Origin: JAKVCB01 sp963578605
GTDB taxonomy: Bacteria; Planctomycetota; Planctomycetia; Pirellulales; Lacipirellulaceae
NCBI GenBank assembly: GCA_963578605.1
Contig: CAUZEA010000135.1
Span: 1-13,521, forward strand
DNA: 13,521 nt
Direction of reading: 5' to 3'
The notes below the pieces were generated by a model. That model did not search any database. It was given only the letters and a program-made list of their open reading frames with translations, and was not told where the DNA came from. This document shows positions 1 to 8,574 of this stretch, piece by piece; within the stretch, counting starts at the first letter, position 1, and each line of letters starts with the position of its first letter. A program made the position numbers and the translations under genes.

Positions 1-2
1 TT

Positions 3-2129
3 ACGCTGGTAGTGAACTGGGGCGACACGCTCAGTCCCGACAACCAGACGACGTATACTTACGGTCCCAGTGACACCGGCACGCAGACCTTCCAACTCAC
101 CCACCAGTACCTGGACGACAACCCCACTAACACGGCCCAGGACACGTACACGATTAACGTCATGGTCACCGATGACGATGGTGGAACGGACACAAACCAA
201 CGAGTTGCGACGATCAATAACGTGCTACCAGTTCTCACACCAATTTCAGTCAGTGGCGACTTGATAGAGGGTGAAACGGTTCATATTATCACGCTATTCA
301 TCGATGCAAGTATTTTGGATACATACGCCGCACAAATCGACTGGGGTGACGGCACGGCTACTGAATCACCAACGATCGATGCATCCATTCGAAGTGGGAC
401 TCTCAGTGGCAGCCATGTTTTTATTGATCAGGGCACGTACATGGCAACCATTCGAGTTGCAGATGACGACATGTCGGGCGATTTCGAAAACGGGTTGGTG
501 AACGTCGATTATGTAGAGCGTAGTCTGGCCATTGAAATCCTAAACGCTGATCCGGAAATTGCTCCGTTCGAACCTCATTTTGTGGATGAAGGTCAATCGA
601 CGGAGATATCAGGAACATTCACCGACAGGGGCATACTCGATACGCACGCCGCACAAATTGACTGGGGCGACGGGGGAGCGCCCGAATCGATGCCAATTGA
701 CCAGGGCAGCGGCAGCGGTTCATTTGGGACGAGTCACATTTTTGCCGATGATGGCGTCTACAACGTGGCAACCACGGTCATGGATATGGACGGTGGCCAG
801 TCGACTACGCACTTTACGGTCGCGGTTTCCAATATATTGCCGACGCTGAGCGTGGTGGAGGATCAGACGGTCACCATGAAAGAGCCTCTTGGGGTCCCAT
901 TTTTGGGCACCTTTACCGACCCAGGGTTCAACAACCCTGCGAACCCGAACGAGGCTCCCGAGGGTAGCCGGGAGAACTTCTATGTCAAGATCGACTGGGG
1001 GGATCTTACGAGTGATCTGGTCATGGTATCGACCGTCATCGACGGCGGTCCCAACGTGCTGACAATAGGTTCATTTGATGGCGTCCACACGTACCAAGAT
1101 CCTGCTCTTTACACGGTGACTATCACGCTTGCCGATGATGACTCGAACGGCAGCTACGATATTGGGACATTTGACGTTACGGTAGAAGTAGGAAGCAACG
1201 GCGTACAAACTGCGGAGCAAAGTAGTGGTGACGATCTCACTGCCGTGTTTTCATACGAACTTATTAGACCTTCGACAGCCGACAAGACACGGTCGAAAGT
1301 GATTGAAGTCACCGCTCCACAGCCGAGTGCGGTTACCATTGAGGTTCAAGTTGCCGATTTCCAGGCCACCACGGTCGATCTGACGACTTCGTCGGAGCGT
1401 TACCTGATGCTCCAGGTTGTCAATCCGGACGGGAGCAAGGGTGAATTGTATCGGATCGAACCGAAGGTGCTGTACGACCTGGAAACATTCTTCCGCTCGA
1501 TGCCGAACAATCGGTATGAGATTTGGCTCATTCAAACCGAAACGAACACCCAGAGGCTGGTGCTGACAGCGACCGTGCGGGATGGCCAGGGAATTGATCC
1601 TGCGGACGAATCCGATGGTGGTCAGGAGAAACCGCCCCAGGAGGACCAACAAATCAAATCGGACGATGTCGATCCCTTGGAAAACCAGCCGCACCTGGAA
1701 ACCACACCCCTGGATCTTTTTGAGAATCCTCAAAGTAACGAACTTTCCTTACCCCCTGGCAATCCCGTACCAGAAGCTCCCCTACCGGCCCAGCTATGGG
1801 AAGAGCTCGGTGAGGAACGGATCTCTCAGGCGACCGGGAAAAATCAACACAATCCTGTAGAATTAACCTCTGCGGCAACCATGATGATCGGCCTTGCCCG
1901 CGCCGGCTGGACAATACGAGGTCGGCAGCACACGAGCAGCCATGATCGCCGCAAATGGCAACGCCTGACGCGGTCGAGTCGACTTCGTCGCCAGCTGTGT
2001 CGACTTCGTCGCCAGCTGTGTCGACTTCGTCGCCAGCTGTCAGGAGCAGAAGAACTTATCGGAGATGAACACACGCATTGCCAAAACAGCGGACTCCCTC
2101 GCGAATCATTGGACCTACTGAATTGTTGA
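3..2129 (+). CDS. PKD-repeat cell-surface protein, C-terminal part (5' end outside window)
   Basis: The frame is open to the left edge (codons before the GTG at 12 read T-L-V, then V-N-W-G-D), so the GTG is an internal valine and the start is outside. Four PKD-like beta-sandwich repeats can be seen, each with a D/N-W-G-D motif (near 12, 342, 660 and 993) and later an H-x-Y/F...Y-x-V/A-x-I/V strand pattern; the first is incomplete. From about 1200 to 1610 follows a non-PKD segment (ERYLMLQVV, then RYEIWLI, then LVLTATVRDG) of a kind I associate with the tail of large planctomycete surface proteins. An acidic, proline-rich linker leads to a weak hydrophobic stretch (about 1867-1910) and an Arg-rich tail containing three copies of RLRRQLC. 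PKD domains are extracellular adhesion or interaction modules. The tail is probably a membrane anchor with a cytoplasmic basic end (inference). Total size is unknown. Confidence 0.82.
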   Translation, partial: TLVVNWGDTLSPDNQTTYTYGPSDTGTQTFQLTHQYLDDNPTNTAQDTYTINVMVTDDDGGTDTNQRVATINNVLPVLTPISVSGDLIEGETVHIITLFIDASILDTYAAQIDWGDGTATESPTIDASIRSGTLSGSHVFIDQGTYMATIRVADDDMSGDFENGLVNVDYVERSLAIEILNADPEIAPFEPHFVDEGQSTEISGTFTDRGILDTHAAQIDWGDGGAPESMPIDQGSGSGSFGTSHIFADDGVYNVATTVMDMDGGQSTTHFTVAVSNILPTLSVVEDQTVTMKEPLGVPFLGTFTDPGFNNPANPNEAPEGSRENFYVKIDWGDLTSDLVMVSTVIDGGPNVLTIGSFDGVHTYQDPALYTVTITLADDDSNGSYDIGTFDVTVEVGSNGVQTAEQSSGDDLTAVFSYELIRPSTADKTRSKVIEVTAPQPSAVTIEVQVADFQATTVDLTTSSERYLMLQVVNPDGSKGELYRIEPKVLYDLETFFRSMPNNRYEIWLIQTETNTQRLVLTATVRDGQGIDPADESDGGQEKPPQEDQQIKSDDVDPLENQPHLETTPLDLFENPQSNELSLPPGNPVPEAPLPAQLWEELGEERISQATGKNQHNPVELTSAATMMIGLARAGWTIRGRQHTSSHDRRKWQRLTRSSRLRRQLCRLRRQLCRLRRQLSGAEELIGDEHTHCQNSGLPRESLDLLNC
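1980..2042 (+). repeat. 21-bp in-frame tandem repeat, three copies
   Basis: Three consecutive 21-bp units (1980-2000, 2001-2021, 2022-2042) encode RLRRQLC, RLRRQLC and RLRRQLS. The first two units are identical; the third differs only in its last two bases. The repeat sits in the basic C-terminal tail of the PKD-repeat protein, after the putative membrane segment. The length is a multiple of three, so copy changes would keep the frame. Confidence 0.97.
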
Positions 2130-2190
2130 CTGTTTTTTACTTTCCCATTCGACACTTGGCGTTTAGCCGTATCCTGTACGATTGACGAGC

Positions 2191-5100
2191 ATGCGATCCT
2201 GCACAACTTGCCAGGCCGAATTGGATGACGCCGCCATGAAGGCCGGTCAATGTCCTTTGTGTGGTACCCCAACCGTCGAAAGGACTCCACATACCGTCCA
2301 CGACCCGCGTCGGATTGGCACGAATTTGTCCCCCGACCCGTCAAGCGATGGTACTGCCGAAGATAGTTCGGCAGGATCGTTGGAGCACCAACTCCATGAT
2401 TCTTCCCCGTCAGACCAGACGGCGAGTCCAAACAACGCGACCGTCGAACTCTCACCTGACGACACCGCGGCCGACCTGGGACCGCTGACGGGCAATCGGG
2501 GCAAGACCCCTCCCAACGCCAGCGAAGGTGAGCCGGCGGAGAACGAAATCGATACGGAATTATCGGAAAAAGCAACGCATCCCGTTGATAGGGATATGAC
2601 GATCGACATTGCCGAACTCGCCGAAGAATCAAACGATTTCAAGGCCACAACTGACGGGGTGATACACGGTGAAGGAGCCGTGAGCGCCAGTGACGTCGAA
2701 AATCTCAGTTCACAGTGGCACAACACCTACGATGCAGACACATCCGCCGGGCAAACCATTCGCCAACCGGAAACCGTGAGTGGTTTTCGCTCTTCGCTGC
2801 CAATCAAATCCCGCAACATTCAGGAAAGCTCGGCCCGCAAAAGCGGCGATCCAAAGCAGCTCCCTCCGTCAGAGGTACCCGATTATGAGTTGTTGAACGT
2901 GATCGGTGAAGGAGGGATGGGGGTCGTCTTTTCGGCAACTCAATCGTCGATTGCCCGAACCGTGGCAGTCAAAATGCTCAAGCCGAACAAACGGAAAGAC
3001 GAAGAGCAGTACGACAAATTCATCTCCGAGGCCGTAGTTACCGGCGAACTCGACCATCCCAACATTGTTCCGATTTACGATTTGGGCACGAATGAATCAG
3101 GTGCACTTTTCTATTCGATGAAACGTGTCCGAGGGACTCCCTGGGATGATGTTATCAAGGAGAAAAGTCTGGATGAGAATCTGAACATCTTACTGCGGGT
3201 TGCCGACGCGGTAGCATTTGCCCATGCCCATGGCGTCGTGCACCGCGATCTGAAGCCTGACAATGTGATGCTCGGGGACTATGGGGAAGTTCTCGTAATG
3301 GACTGGGGCCTGGCGCAGGTCACCAAAAATTTCGCCAACATCGAAGCGATCTATCAAGCTGGCAGCCTGGGTGGTACGCCAGCCTACATGTCGCCGGAGA
3401 TGGCACGTGGGCCGATCGAAGCGATCGATTTCCGCAGCGACGTCTACCTGCTGGGGGCAATCTTGTACGAAATCATTGGCGGCCATCCCCCGCATTCGGG
3501 CCGCGACGTGATGCAATGCCTGCTGGCCGCCACCCAAAACCAGATCGACCCGATCAAATATGAAGGTGAACTCAAGTCGATCTCCATGCGAGCCATGGCG
3601 TTAAACCGGGAGGACCGTTACGCGTCGATCAAGGAACTGCAGGATGCGATTGGTATTTATCAATCGCACTCCGAGAGCCTCATGCTCACCGCCAGCTCGC
3701 AACACCATCTTGAAAAAGCTCGCCAAACCACCAGTTACGATACCTATGCGAGAGCCGTTTTTGGATTCCAGGAAGCACTCCAACTATGGGATGGCAATAA
3801 GAAGGCACGTACCGCATTAGTTGAAACACAGTTCGACTATGCCTCCTGTGCTTACAACAAAGGTGATTTCGACCTTGCTGCAACTTTGCTCAATTCGGCC
3901 AATGAAGCGCATGCAGAATTACTCTCAAAAATCGAGAAAGGGCAACAGGAACGTGATGCTCGGCAATGGCGTCTCCGCAATTTTCGGCGAATCGTAGCAG
4001 CCCTGGTAGTCGCCATCGCCGGAATTTCCATCCTGGCAGCCGTACTGATCAATCGAAATCGTCAGGAAGCGGTACACCAAAAAAGGATTGCTGAAGAAAA
4101 TGAGCGGGAAGCTGTCCGGCAAAAAACACTCGCTGACAAGGCAAAAGACGCCGAAGAATATGAAGCCTACATCGCCCGAATCGGGCTTGCCGCAGCCAAA
4201 ATCGACGAGAACGCCTACGACTACGCCTTCGAATTGCTCGGCCAGTGCCACCATGACCTGCGACACTGGGAATGGGGGCGTCTGGCTCACTTGTGCCAGC
4301 TCTCCGAGCTTCCCATGCAGGCGGATGGGCCTGTCGATGCCGTGGCCTACTCGCCGCTGGGCGACCAATGTGTCAGTGGCGATTGGAATGGTCAGGTTGC
4401 CATCCGCGACGTTTCCAATGGCAAGGTGCTCCACTCGCTGCAGCATGGGCAATACGTTCACGCAGTCGCCTACTCACCCTCCGGGCAGTTCATTGCCAGC
4501 GGGAGCAGCGACAGCACCATTCGCCTGATGGATGCCAAAACAGGGTTAGAAATCAGAACACTTCCAGGCGAAGCACAAAATGTCGGCCACCAAGATGCCG
4601 TGCTCAGCCTGCAGTTCTCACCCGATGGCAAGCAGCTCATCACAACCTCGTACGACGAGTCGGCCCGACTGTGGGACCTGCAGTCAGGAAGCGAGTTGCA
4701 AGTCCTGCGAGGCCATAGCTGGTGGGTCTGGGATGCCGAGTTCTCTCCCGACGGTAAACGGCTCGTGACCGTTGGACAGGATGGTCGGGCAATCATCTGG
4801 CAGCGCAAAATGAACCCAGACAAAACCTTTGGCCCCTTCCAAAAAATCACCGAATTCCCTGGCCATGAAGGACCCGTCTACGCAGCCGACTTTTCCAACG
4901 ATGGTCAACTTGTCGCCACCGGAGGCTACGACAACAAGGTGCTGGTTTGGAACCCCGACGAGGTTCAGCCGATTGACATTGGACGCCGAATTGAGAATCT
5001 GCCCGATCCTAAACCAACCCATCTGGAACTCTCGGGGCACGACGGTCCTGTCCGCTCAGTGGCATTTTCACCCACCAACAACACATTGTTGTTGAGCGGT

Positions 5101-7128
5101 AGCCATGACAACACCCTCCAAATTTGGAATGTCGCAACAGGCAATCTTGTCAAGATCTTTCGGGGCCACGGTGGGAGTGTGCGCTCCTGCACGTTCTCCC
5201 CCGACGGTCTGCGGATCCTGTCTGGCGCACATGATGAGTTCGTGCGTCTTTGGAATATTGAAGGCTATCAGGAACAACGTGTCATTCGTGGTCGCGTATT
5301 GGAAGGCCACACCGATGCAATTCTTTCTGCCCAGTTTTCTCCAGATGGAAAAAACATTGTGACCGCCAGTCGCGATCGCACGGCAAGCCTGTGGGACGTT
5401 GCCACGGGAAAACAGATACGAGAATTCAACGAAGGGCACCAGTTCCTGGCTTCGAATATTGCCTTCTTCGACAACGGCAGGAAATTAGCCACCGGCGGTG
5501 GGGACAATAGTGTCCGGATTTGGGATGTCACCACCGGAACGCAACTCCTTCCCATTTCCCCCACCGGTCGCATGGGAACCATCGCCATCTCTCCCGACGG
5601 GTGTCAGATCGTTACCGGAAGTGCCGGCAATGAAGTACAGGTCTGGGATGTCACAGACGGAACACTTCTGGCAACGCTTACCGGCCATACCGCCGAAGTC
5701 ACCTCCGCAGTCTTTTCATCCAACAGCAATTACCTTGTTACCGGCGACGATCGGGGAGGCCTCCGTGTCTGGCAACCCACTGCAGACGCCAAACGGTTCG
5801 ACCTCATCCGCGAACTCAATGCGCATACGCGTTCGATCACCGGTGCTCAATTCCTGCCCGGTGACGATCGCCTGATCACCTCCAGCGGCGATATGACCTG
5901 CACCCAATGGGACATCGCCACAGGCAAAGTCATTTCCGGAGCCACGCTGCGACATCCCGATTGGGTCACGTCGCTTGATATCTCCCGCGATGGAAAAACC
6001 GCGATTACTGCCTGTGAGGATGGAATCGTTCGACTCTGGTCAGTCGATAACGCCAGAGAAATTCAGCAGATTGCCCTGCCTGAGCTTGAGATCAACTCGG
6101 TCCGGATCGCCCCGGTCGGCACTGCAGCTCTGTTAACCTCGGCCAGGCAGAAGAAACTGCAAATCTGGAGGTTTGGCCATCCAGAGTCCCAAGACACCAC
6201 CAAACTTTTGCTCGATTTCAACCAGGTTGGTGGCTCGGTTTGGTCGGCTGCCTTTTCACCCAATGGACAGGGAATTGTCACGATCGGGGGGAATGATGCG
6301 CGGTTGTGGGACCTCGCCACAGGGCGCCAGCAGATTCGGTTCAGCCCGCATGGAGCGGTTGCCGCGGCAACCCTTTCGCCTGACGGAAATTACCTGGTGA
6401 CGGGGAGCTGGGACAATTCCGCGAAAATCTGGGACTCGCTGACCGGTCGGGCTATCCGCCGCCTTGACAACGGACATACCGGCTACATTAACAGCGCTGA
6501 ATTCTCACCAGATGGGAGCCTCGTACTAACCGCTAGTGACGATGGAACGGCCCGTTTATGGGACTTCGAAACAGGCAAACTTAGCGACGTCGTGTTGCGG
6601 GGGCATGGCGCGCGTCTCTTACAAGCAGTCTTCTCCCCCAACGGCAAACACATCCTTACCGTCAGTGGTGACAAGACAGCTCGACTGTGGGATGCCGCAA
6701 CCGGCCAGGAGCAACTTGTCTTGAAAGGTCATCAATGGGCCGTCCTGTGTGGACAGTTTTCGCGCGACGGGCAGTCGATTATTACCGGCAGCAAAGACAA
6801 CTCCGCCAAAATATGGGATGCACGCACGGGCACCTTGCGGAATACATTGATTGGCCATACGTCCAGCGTCACTTCCGTCGCGTTTTCTCCCGACAGTCAA
6901 CGGGCTTTGACTGGCAGCCAGGACAATACCGCCAAACTTTGGGACCCGGCCGAAGGGAAGGAAATCCTCTCCCTCACCGGCCATGAGCAAGAAGTAACCG
7001 CCGTGGCCTTTTCACCCGATGGTCAGCTCGCGCTAACTGGCAGCCGTGATGGCACCGCCATCATTTGGCTTGCTATCGATTGGCGAAATCTAAAACCGCT
7101 AGCAGCTCTTTTCAGAACAACCGACTGA
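2191..7128 (+). CDS. Membrane Ser/Thr protein kinase with zinc ribbon and 21 WD40 repeats
   Basis: Hanks-type (PknB-like) kinase fused to WD40 propellers. Numbered from ATG 2191: a CxxC...CxxC zinc ribbon (C4, C7, C21, C24); an acidic, Ser/Thr/Pro-rich linker to about 230; kinase domain 231 to about 495 with glycine loop G239-E-G-G-M-G244, K261 in VAVK, E280 as probable helix-C partner, H351-R-D353 and N358, DWG (371-373) in place of DFG, and GTPAYMSPE (395-403). All catalytic residues are present. A helical, TPR-like stretch follows, then a membrane helix at about 601-621, a charged coiled coil (about 623-665) and 21 WD40 repeats to the C-terminus. The kinase is probably cytoplasmic and the propellers extracytoplasmic, although basic residues flank both ends of the helix. 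A TTG nine bases upstream is an alternative start; ATG is preferred because it directly precedes the zinc ribbon. No clear Shine-Dalgarno is seen. It lies 61 bp after the PKD gene. Substrates are unknown. Confidence 0.95.
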   Translation: MRSCTTCQAELDDAAMKAGQCPLCGTPTVERTPHTVHDPRRIGTNLSPDPSSDGTAEDSSAGSLEHQLHDSSPSDQTASPNNATVELSPDDTAADLGPLTGNRGKTPPNASEGEPAENEIDTELSEKATHPVDRDMTIDIAELAEESNDFKATTDGVIHGEGAVSASDVENLSSQWHNTYDADTSAGQTIRQPETVSGFRSSLPIKSRNIQESSARKSGDPKQLPPSEVPDYELLNVIGEGGMGVVFSATQSSIARTVAVKMLKPNKRKDEEQYDKFISEAVVTGELDHPNIVPIYDLGTNESGALFYSMKRVRGTPWDDVIKEKSLDENLNILLRVADAVAFAHAHGVVHRDLKPDNVMLGDYGEVLVMDWGLAQVTKNFANIEAIYQAGSLGGTPAYMSPEMARGPIEAIDFRSDVYLLGAILYEIIGGHPPHSGRDVMQCLLAATQNQIDPIKYEGELKSISMRAMALNREDRYASIKELQDAIGIYQSHSESLMLTASSQHHLEKARQTTSYDTYARAVFGFQEALQLWDGNKKARTALVETQFDYASCAYNKGDFDLAATLLNSANEAHAELLSKIEKGQQERDARQWRLRNFRRIVAALVVAIAGISILAAVLINRNRQEAVHQKRIAEENEREAVRQKTLADKAKDAEEYEAYIARIGLAAAKIDENAYDYAFELLGQCHHDLRHWEWGRLAHLCQLSELPMQADGPVDAVAYSPLGDQCVSGDWNGQVAIRDVSNGKVLHSLQHGQYVHAVAYSPSGQFIASGSSDSTIRLMDAKTGLEIRTLPGEAQNVGHQDAVLSLQFSPDGKQLITTSYDESARLWDLQSGSELQVLRGHSWWVWDAEFSPDGKRLVTVGQDGRAIIWQRKMNPDKTFGPFQKITEFPGHEGPVYAADFSNDGQLVATGGYDNKVLVWNPDEVQPIDIGRRIENLPDPKPTHLELSGHDGPVRSVAFSPTNNTLLLSGSHDNTLQIWNVATGNLVKIFRGHGGSVRSCTFSPDGLRILSGAHDEFVRLWNIEGYQEQRVIRGRVLEGHTDAILSAQFSPDGKNIVTASRDRTASLWDVATGKQIREFNEGHQFLASNIAFFDNGRKLATGGGDNSVRIWDVTTGTQLLPISPTGRMGTIAISPDGCQIVTGSAGNEVQVWDVTDGTLLATLTGHTAEVTSAVFSSNSNYLVTGDDRGGLRVWQPTADAKRFDLIRELNAHTRSITGAQFLPGDDRLITSSGDMTCTQWDIATGKVISGATLRHPDWVTSLDISRDGKTAITACEDGIVRLWSVDNAREIQQIALPELEINSVRIAPVGTAALLTSARQKKLQIWRFGHPESQDTTKLLLDFNQVGGSVWSAAFSPNGQGIVTIGGNDARLWDLATGRQQIRFSPHGAVAAATLSPDGNYLVTGSWDNSAKIWDSLTGRAIRRLDNGHTGYINSAEFSPDGSLVLTASDDGTARLWDFETGKLSDVVLRGHGARLLQAVFSPNGKHILTVSGDKTARLWDAATGQEQLVLKGHQWAVLCGQFSRDGQSIITGSKDNSAKIWDARTGTLRNTLIGHTSSVTSVAFSPDSQRALTGSQDNTAKLWDPAEGKEILSLTGHEQEVTAVAFSPDGQLALTGSRDGTAIIWLAIDWRNLKPLAALFRTTD

Positions 7129-7253
7129 TGACAGGCCCCAAAGGCCATCAGCAAACGGGGCAACCGAAACCAGCTGACACCCGTCCACGCGAGCCGCAAT
7201 TTGCCGTACACCTGGCGTGGTCGTCGTCATACGACCCTTCCCAGTACGATGAA

Positions 7254-7281
7254 TTGGAACAATCTTCAAGATCGACATAAT
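7254..7281 (+). promoter_or_regulatory. Possible sigma70-like promoter before the membrane-protein/ATPase operon
   Basis: TTGGAA (7254-7259) and CATAAT (7276-7281) are separated by 16 bp and match the -35 and -10 consensus at 4 and 5 of 6 positions. They lie in the gap between the kinase gene and the next gene, the largest same-strand gap in the first five genes, so a separate promoter is plausible here. Position and similarity are the only evidence; planctomycete promoters are poorly defined by consensus. Confidence 0.3.
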
Positions 7282-7413
7282 CGCTATCCGATATGGAATC
7301 CATAGCAGATGGATTACTGTCGTGGCTGGTGCTGCGCCATGACGCACGGATACTCGGTGCACGGATACTTGACGCTTTCCCGTTTTGCATGGAAGCAAAG
7401 GTTACCCAAAGTG

Positions 7414-8574
7414 ATGGTCTCCCAACCTCAAGCTCGTTCCAGCGAGGATGACCTGTATTCCTTCTCGCAACAGAGTGAGACCCACACACCGACGGAGATG
7501 GGCTTGCCAGGGCCGGTCGAATCAGAAACGCCAGCCTCAACCACACCGGTGCTGGCACGACTACCACGCCTCTTGCCATCCAGTCTGGACGAATCGACCC
7601 GCCGACAATATCGGTTTGACTCCCCGACCAGGTCGCACGCTGATACACCACCCAAGAACGACTCTCAAGTCACGCCAGGCACAAGCAACCGTCCAGGGTC
7701 CCCCGCTTGTCTGGAAAAGACCCCCGACCCGCTGACATTTTCTACCGCCAGGCCAACCGATCGGGAAACCGCAGATTCAGCGACCGAAGTTGGGAAGGCC
7801 GGATCCAATGCAACTGAGTTTGAGGTCGAAGTCGGTCCCGCACTCAAATCCCCTGCGACCAATCAGCCCGACACGCGGATTGCCACGACATTCGAGCAGT
7901 TGCACGTGCGTCGAACTCCCCTTGCCCGTCTCGTCCTGCTGGCAACTTTGCTAATGGCCGCAGCACTCAGCTACCTGCTGCTGGAAAACCAGGGGGATTC
8001 GGATCTCAAAGGTCCGCACGTTCCACAACCCACGTTTGCCAATGAGCCCAAACTAACAACAGCACCGTCTACAAAACCCGCAGCACTTGCCAAGACACAA
8101 ACCCGCGGCCACACCCAGGTGCAGGCTGGTCCACCAACACCGGGTGAGGCCGAAGCAGTGGCCAAAACCGAAGCAGTGGCCAAAACCAACGCAGTGGCCA
8201 AAAAAGATACAGCTGGTGGCAAACGAGAGATCACCGCCCAAGGTCCGAGTGGTTCCTATCAACCAACTACCAACCCTCGTTCAATGTCACCACCGTTGAC
8301 TGACTCTTCCAAGCAGCTGACAAATACGCCAGACCGGTACGACTCGGTTCGCGACGAACTGCCGGCTCGTCCTGACAGATTGCCCTTTGTCACCGCCCGA
8401 GAAAAACCCAATCCAACCAAACAAGCAGAGTCTCCTCGCCAACCGCTGTATCCTTCAACGGGGGAACCAGCCCTCACGATTTTTCCAATTGGTAGCGCGG
8501 ATTATCGGGTGGGTCCACCCGCAGCAGTTGCCGAACTCACTGGTTCCATCGAACCCACTACGACGACACGATGA
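7414..8574 (+). CDS. Single-pass membrane protein with low-complexity flanks, function unknown
   Basis: I do not recognise a named family. From ATG 7414 (386 residues) the protein has a Pro/Ser/Thr-rich, probably disordered N-terminal part of about 165 residues, one clear membrane helix at about 170-190 (LARLVLLATLLMAAALSYLL), then a second low-complexity part with three EAVAKT-like units and a tail with YPSTGEPAL and VAELTGSIEP. The frame is open back to ATG 7309, but the extra 35 residues are Cys/Trp/His-rich and unlike the rest. AAAGG at 7397-7401 stands before GTG 7411 and ATG 7414, so I prefer this start. The stop codon overlaps the ATG of the next gene (ATGA, 8571-8574), which suggests translational coupling with the P-loop ATPase. 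It may be the membrane partner of that ATPase, in the place where exopolysaccharide loci have a Wzz-type protein, but no Wzz domain is visible. Confidence 0.75.
   Translation: MVSQPQARSSEDDLYSFSQQSETHTPTEMGLPGPVESETPASTTPVLARLPRLLPSSLDESTRRQYRFDSPTRSHADTPPKNDSQVTPGTSNRPGSPACLEKTPDPLTFSTARPTDRETADSATEVGKAGSNATEFEVEVGPALKSPATNQPDTRIATTFEQLHVRRTPLARLVLLATLLMAAALSYLLLENQGDSDLKGPHVPQPTFANEPKLTTAPSTKPAALAKTQTRGHTQVQAGPPTPGEAEAVAKTEAVAKTNAVAKKDTAGGKREITAQGPSGSYQPTTNPRSMSPPLTDSSKQLTNTPDRYDSVRDELPARPDRLPFVTAREKPNPTKQAESPRQPLYPSTGEPALTIFPIGSADYRVGPPAAVAELTGSIEPTTTTR
8152..8205 (+). repeat. 18-bp in-frame tandem repeat, three copies
   Basis: Units 8152-8169 and 8170-8187 are identical and encode EAVAKT; 8188-8205 is a diverged copy encoding NAVAKK. 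The repeat lies after the membrane helix of the single-pass protein, in its low-complexity second half. Confidence 0.95.

Noticed and set aside
1946..2069. Plus-strand alternative frame through the 21-bp repeat reading STSSPAV three times
   Set aside because: It is bounded by a stop at 1943 and ends at 2069 without linking to any coding sequence, while the main frame continues a basic tail of the kind found after membrane anchors in these proteins.
2126..2182. Promoter-like boxes before the kinase gene (TTGACT at 2126, TTGGCG/TACGAT at 2156-2182)
   Set aside because: TTGACT has no -10 box at proper spacing; the second pair is weak and would place the transcript start almost on the ATG.
1844..2632. 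Long minus-strand open frame across the end of the PKD gene and the start of the kinase gene
   Set aside because: It is Arg/Ser-rich, has no recognisable motif and is antisense to two well-supported genes including the zinc ribbon.
7125..7151. Hairpin CTGAT...GGCC/GGCC...ATCAG at the end of the kinase gene as a terminator
   Set aside because: The stem has a four-base bulge and no uridine run follows, so it is not a convincing intrinsic terminator.
7148..7651. Minus-strand open frame over the gap before the membrane-protein gene
   Set aside because: Composition is typical of an antisense shadow, no domain is visible, and most of it opposes the coding sequence of the operon.
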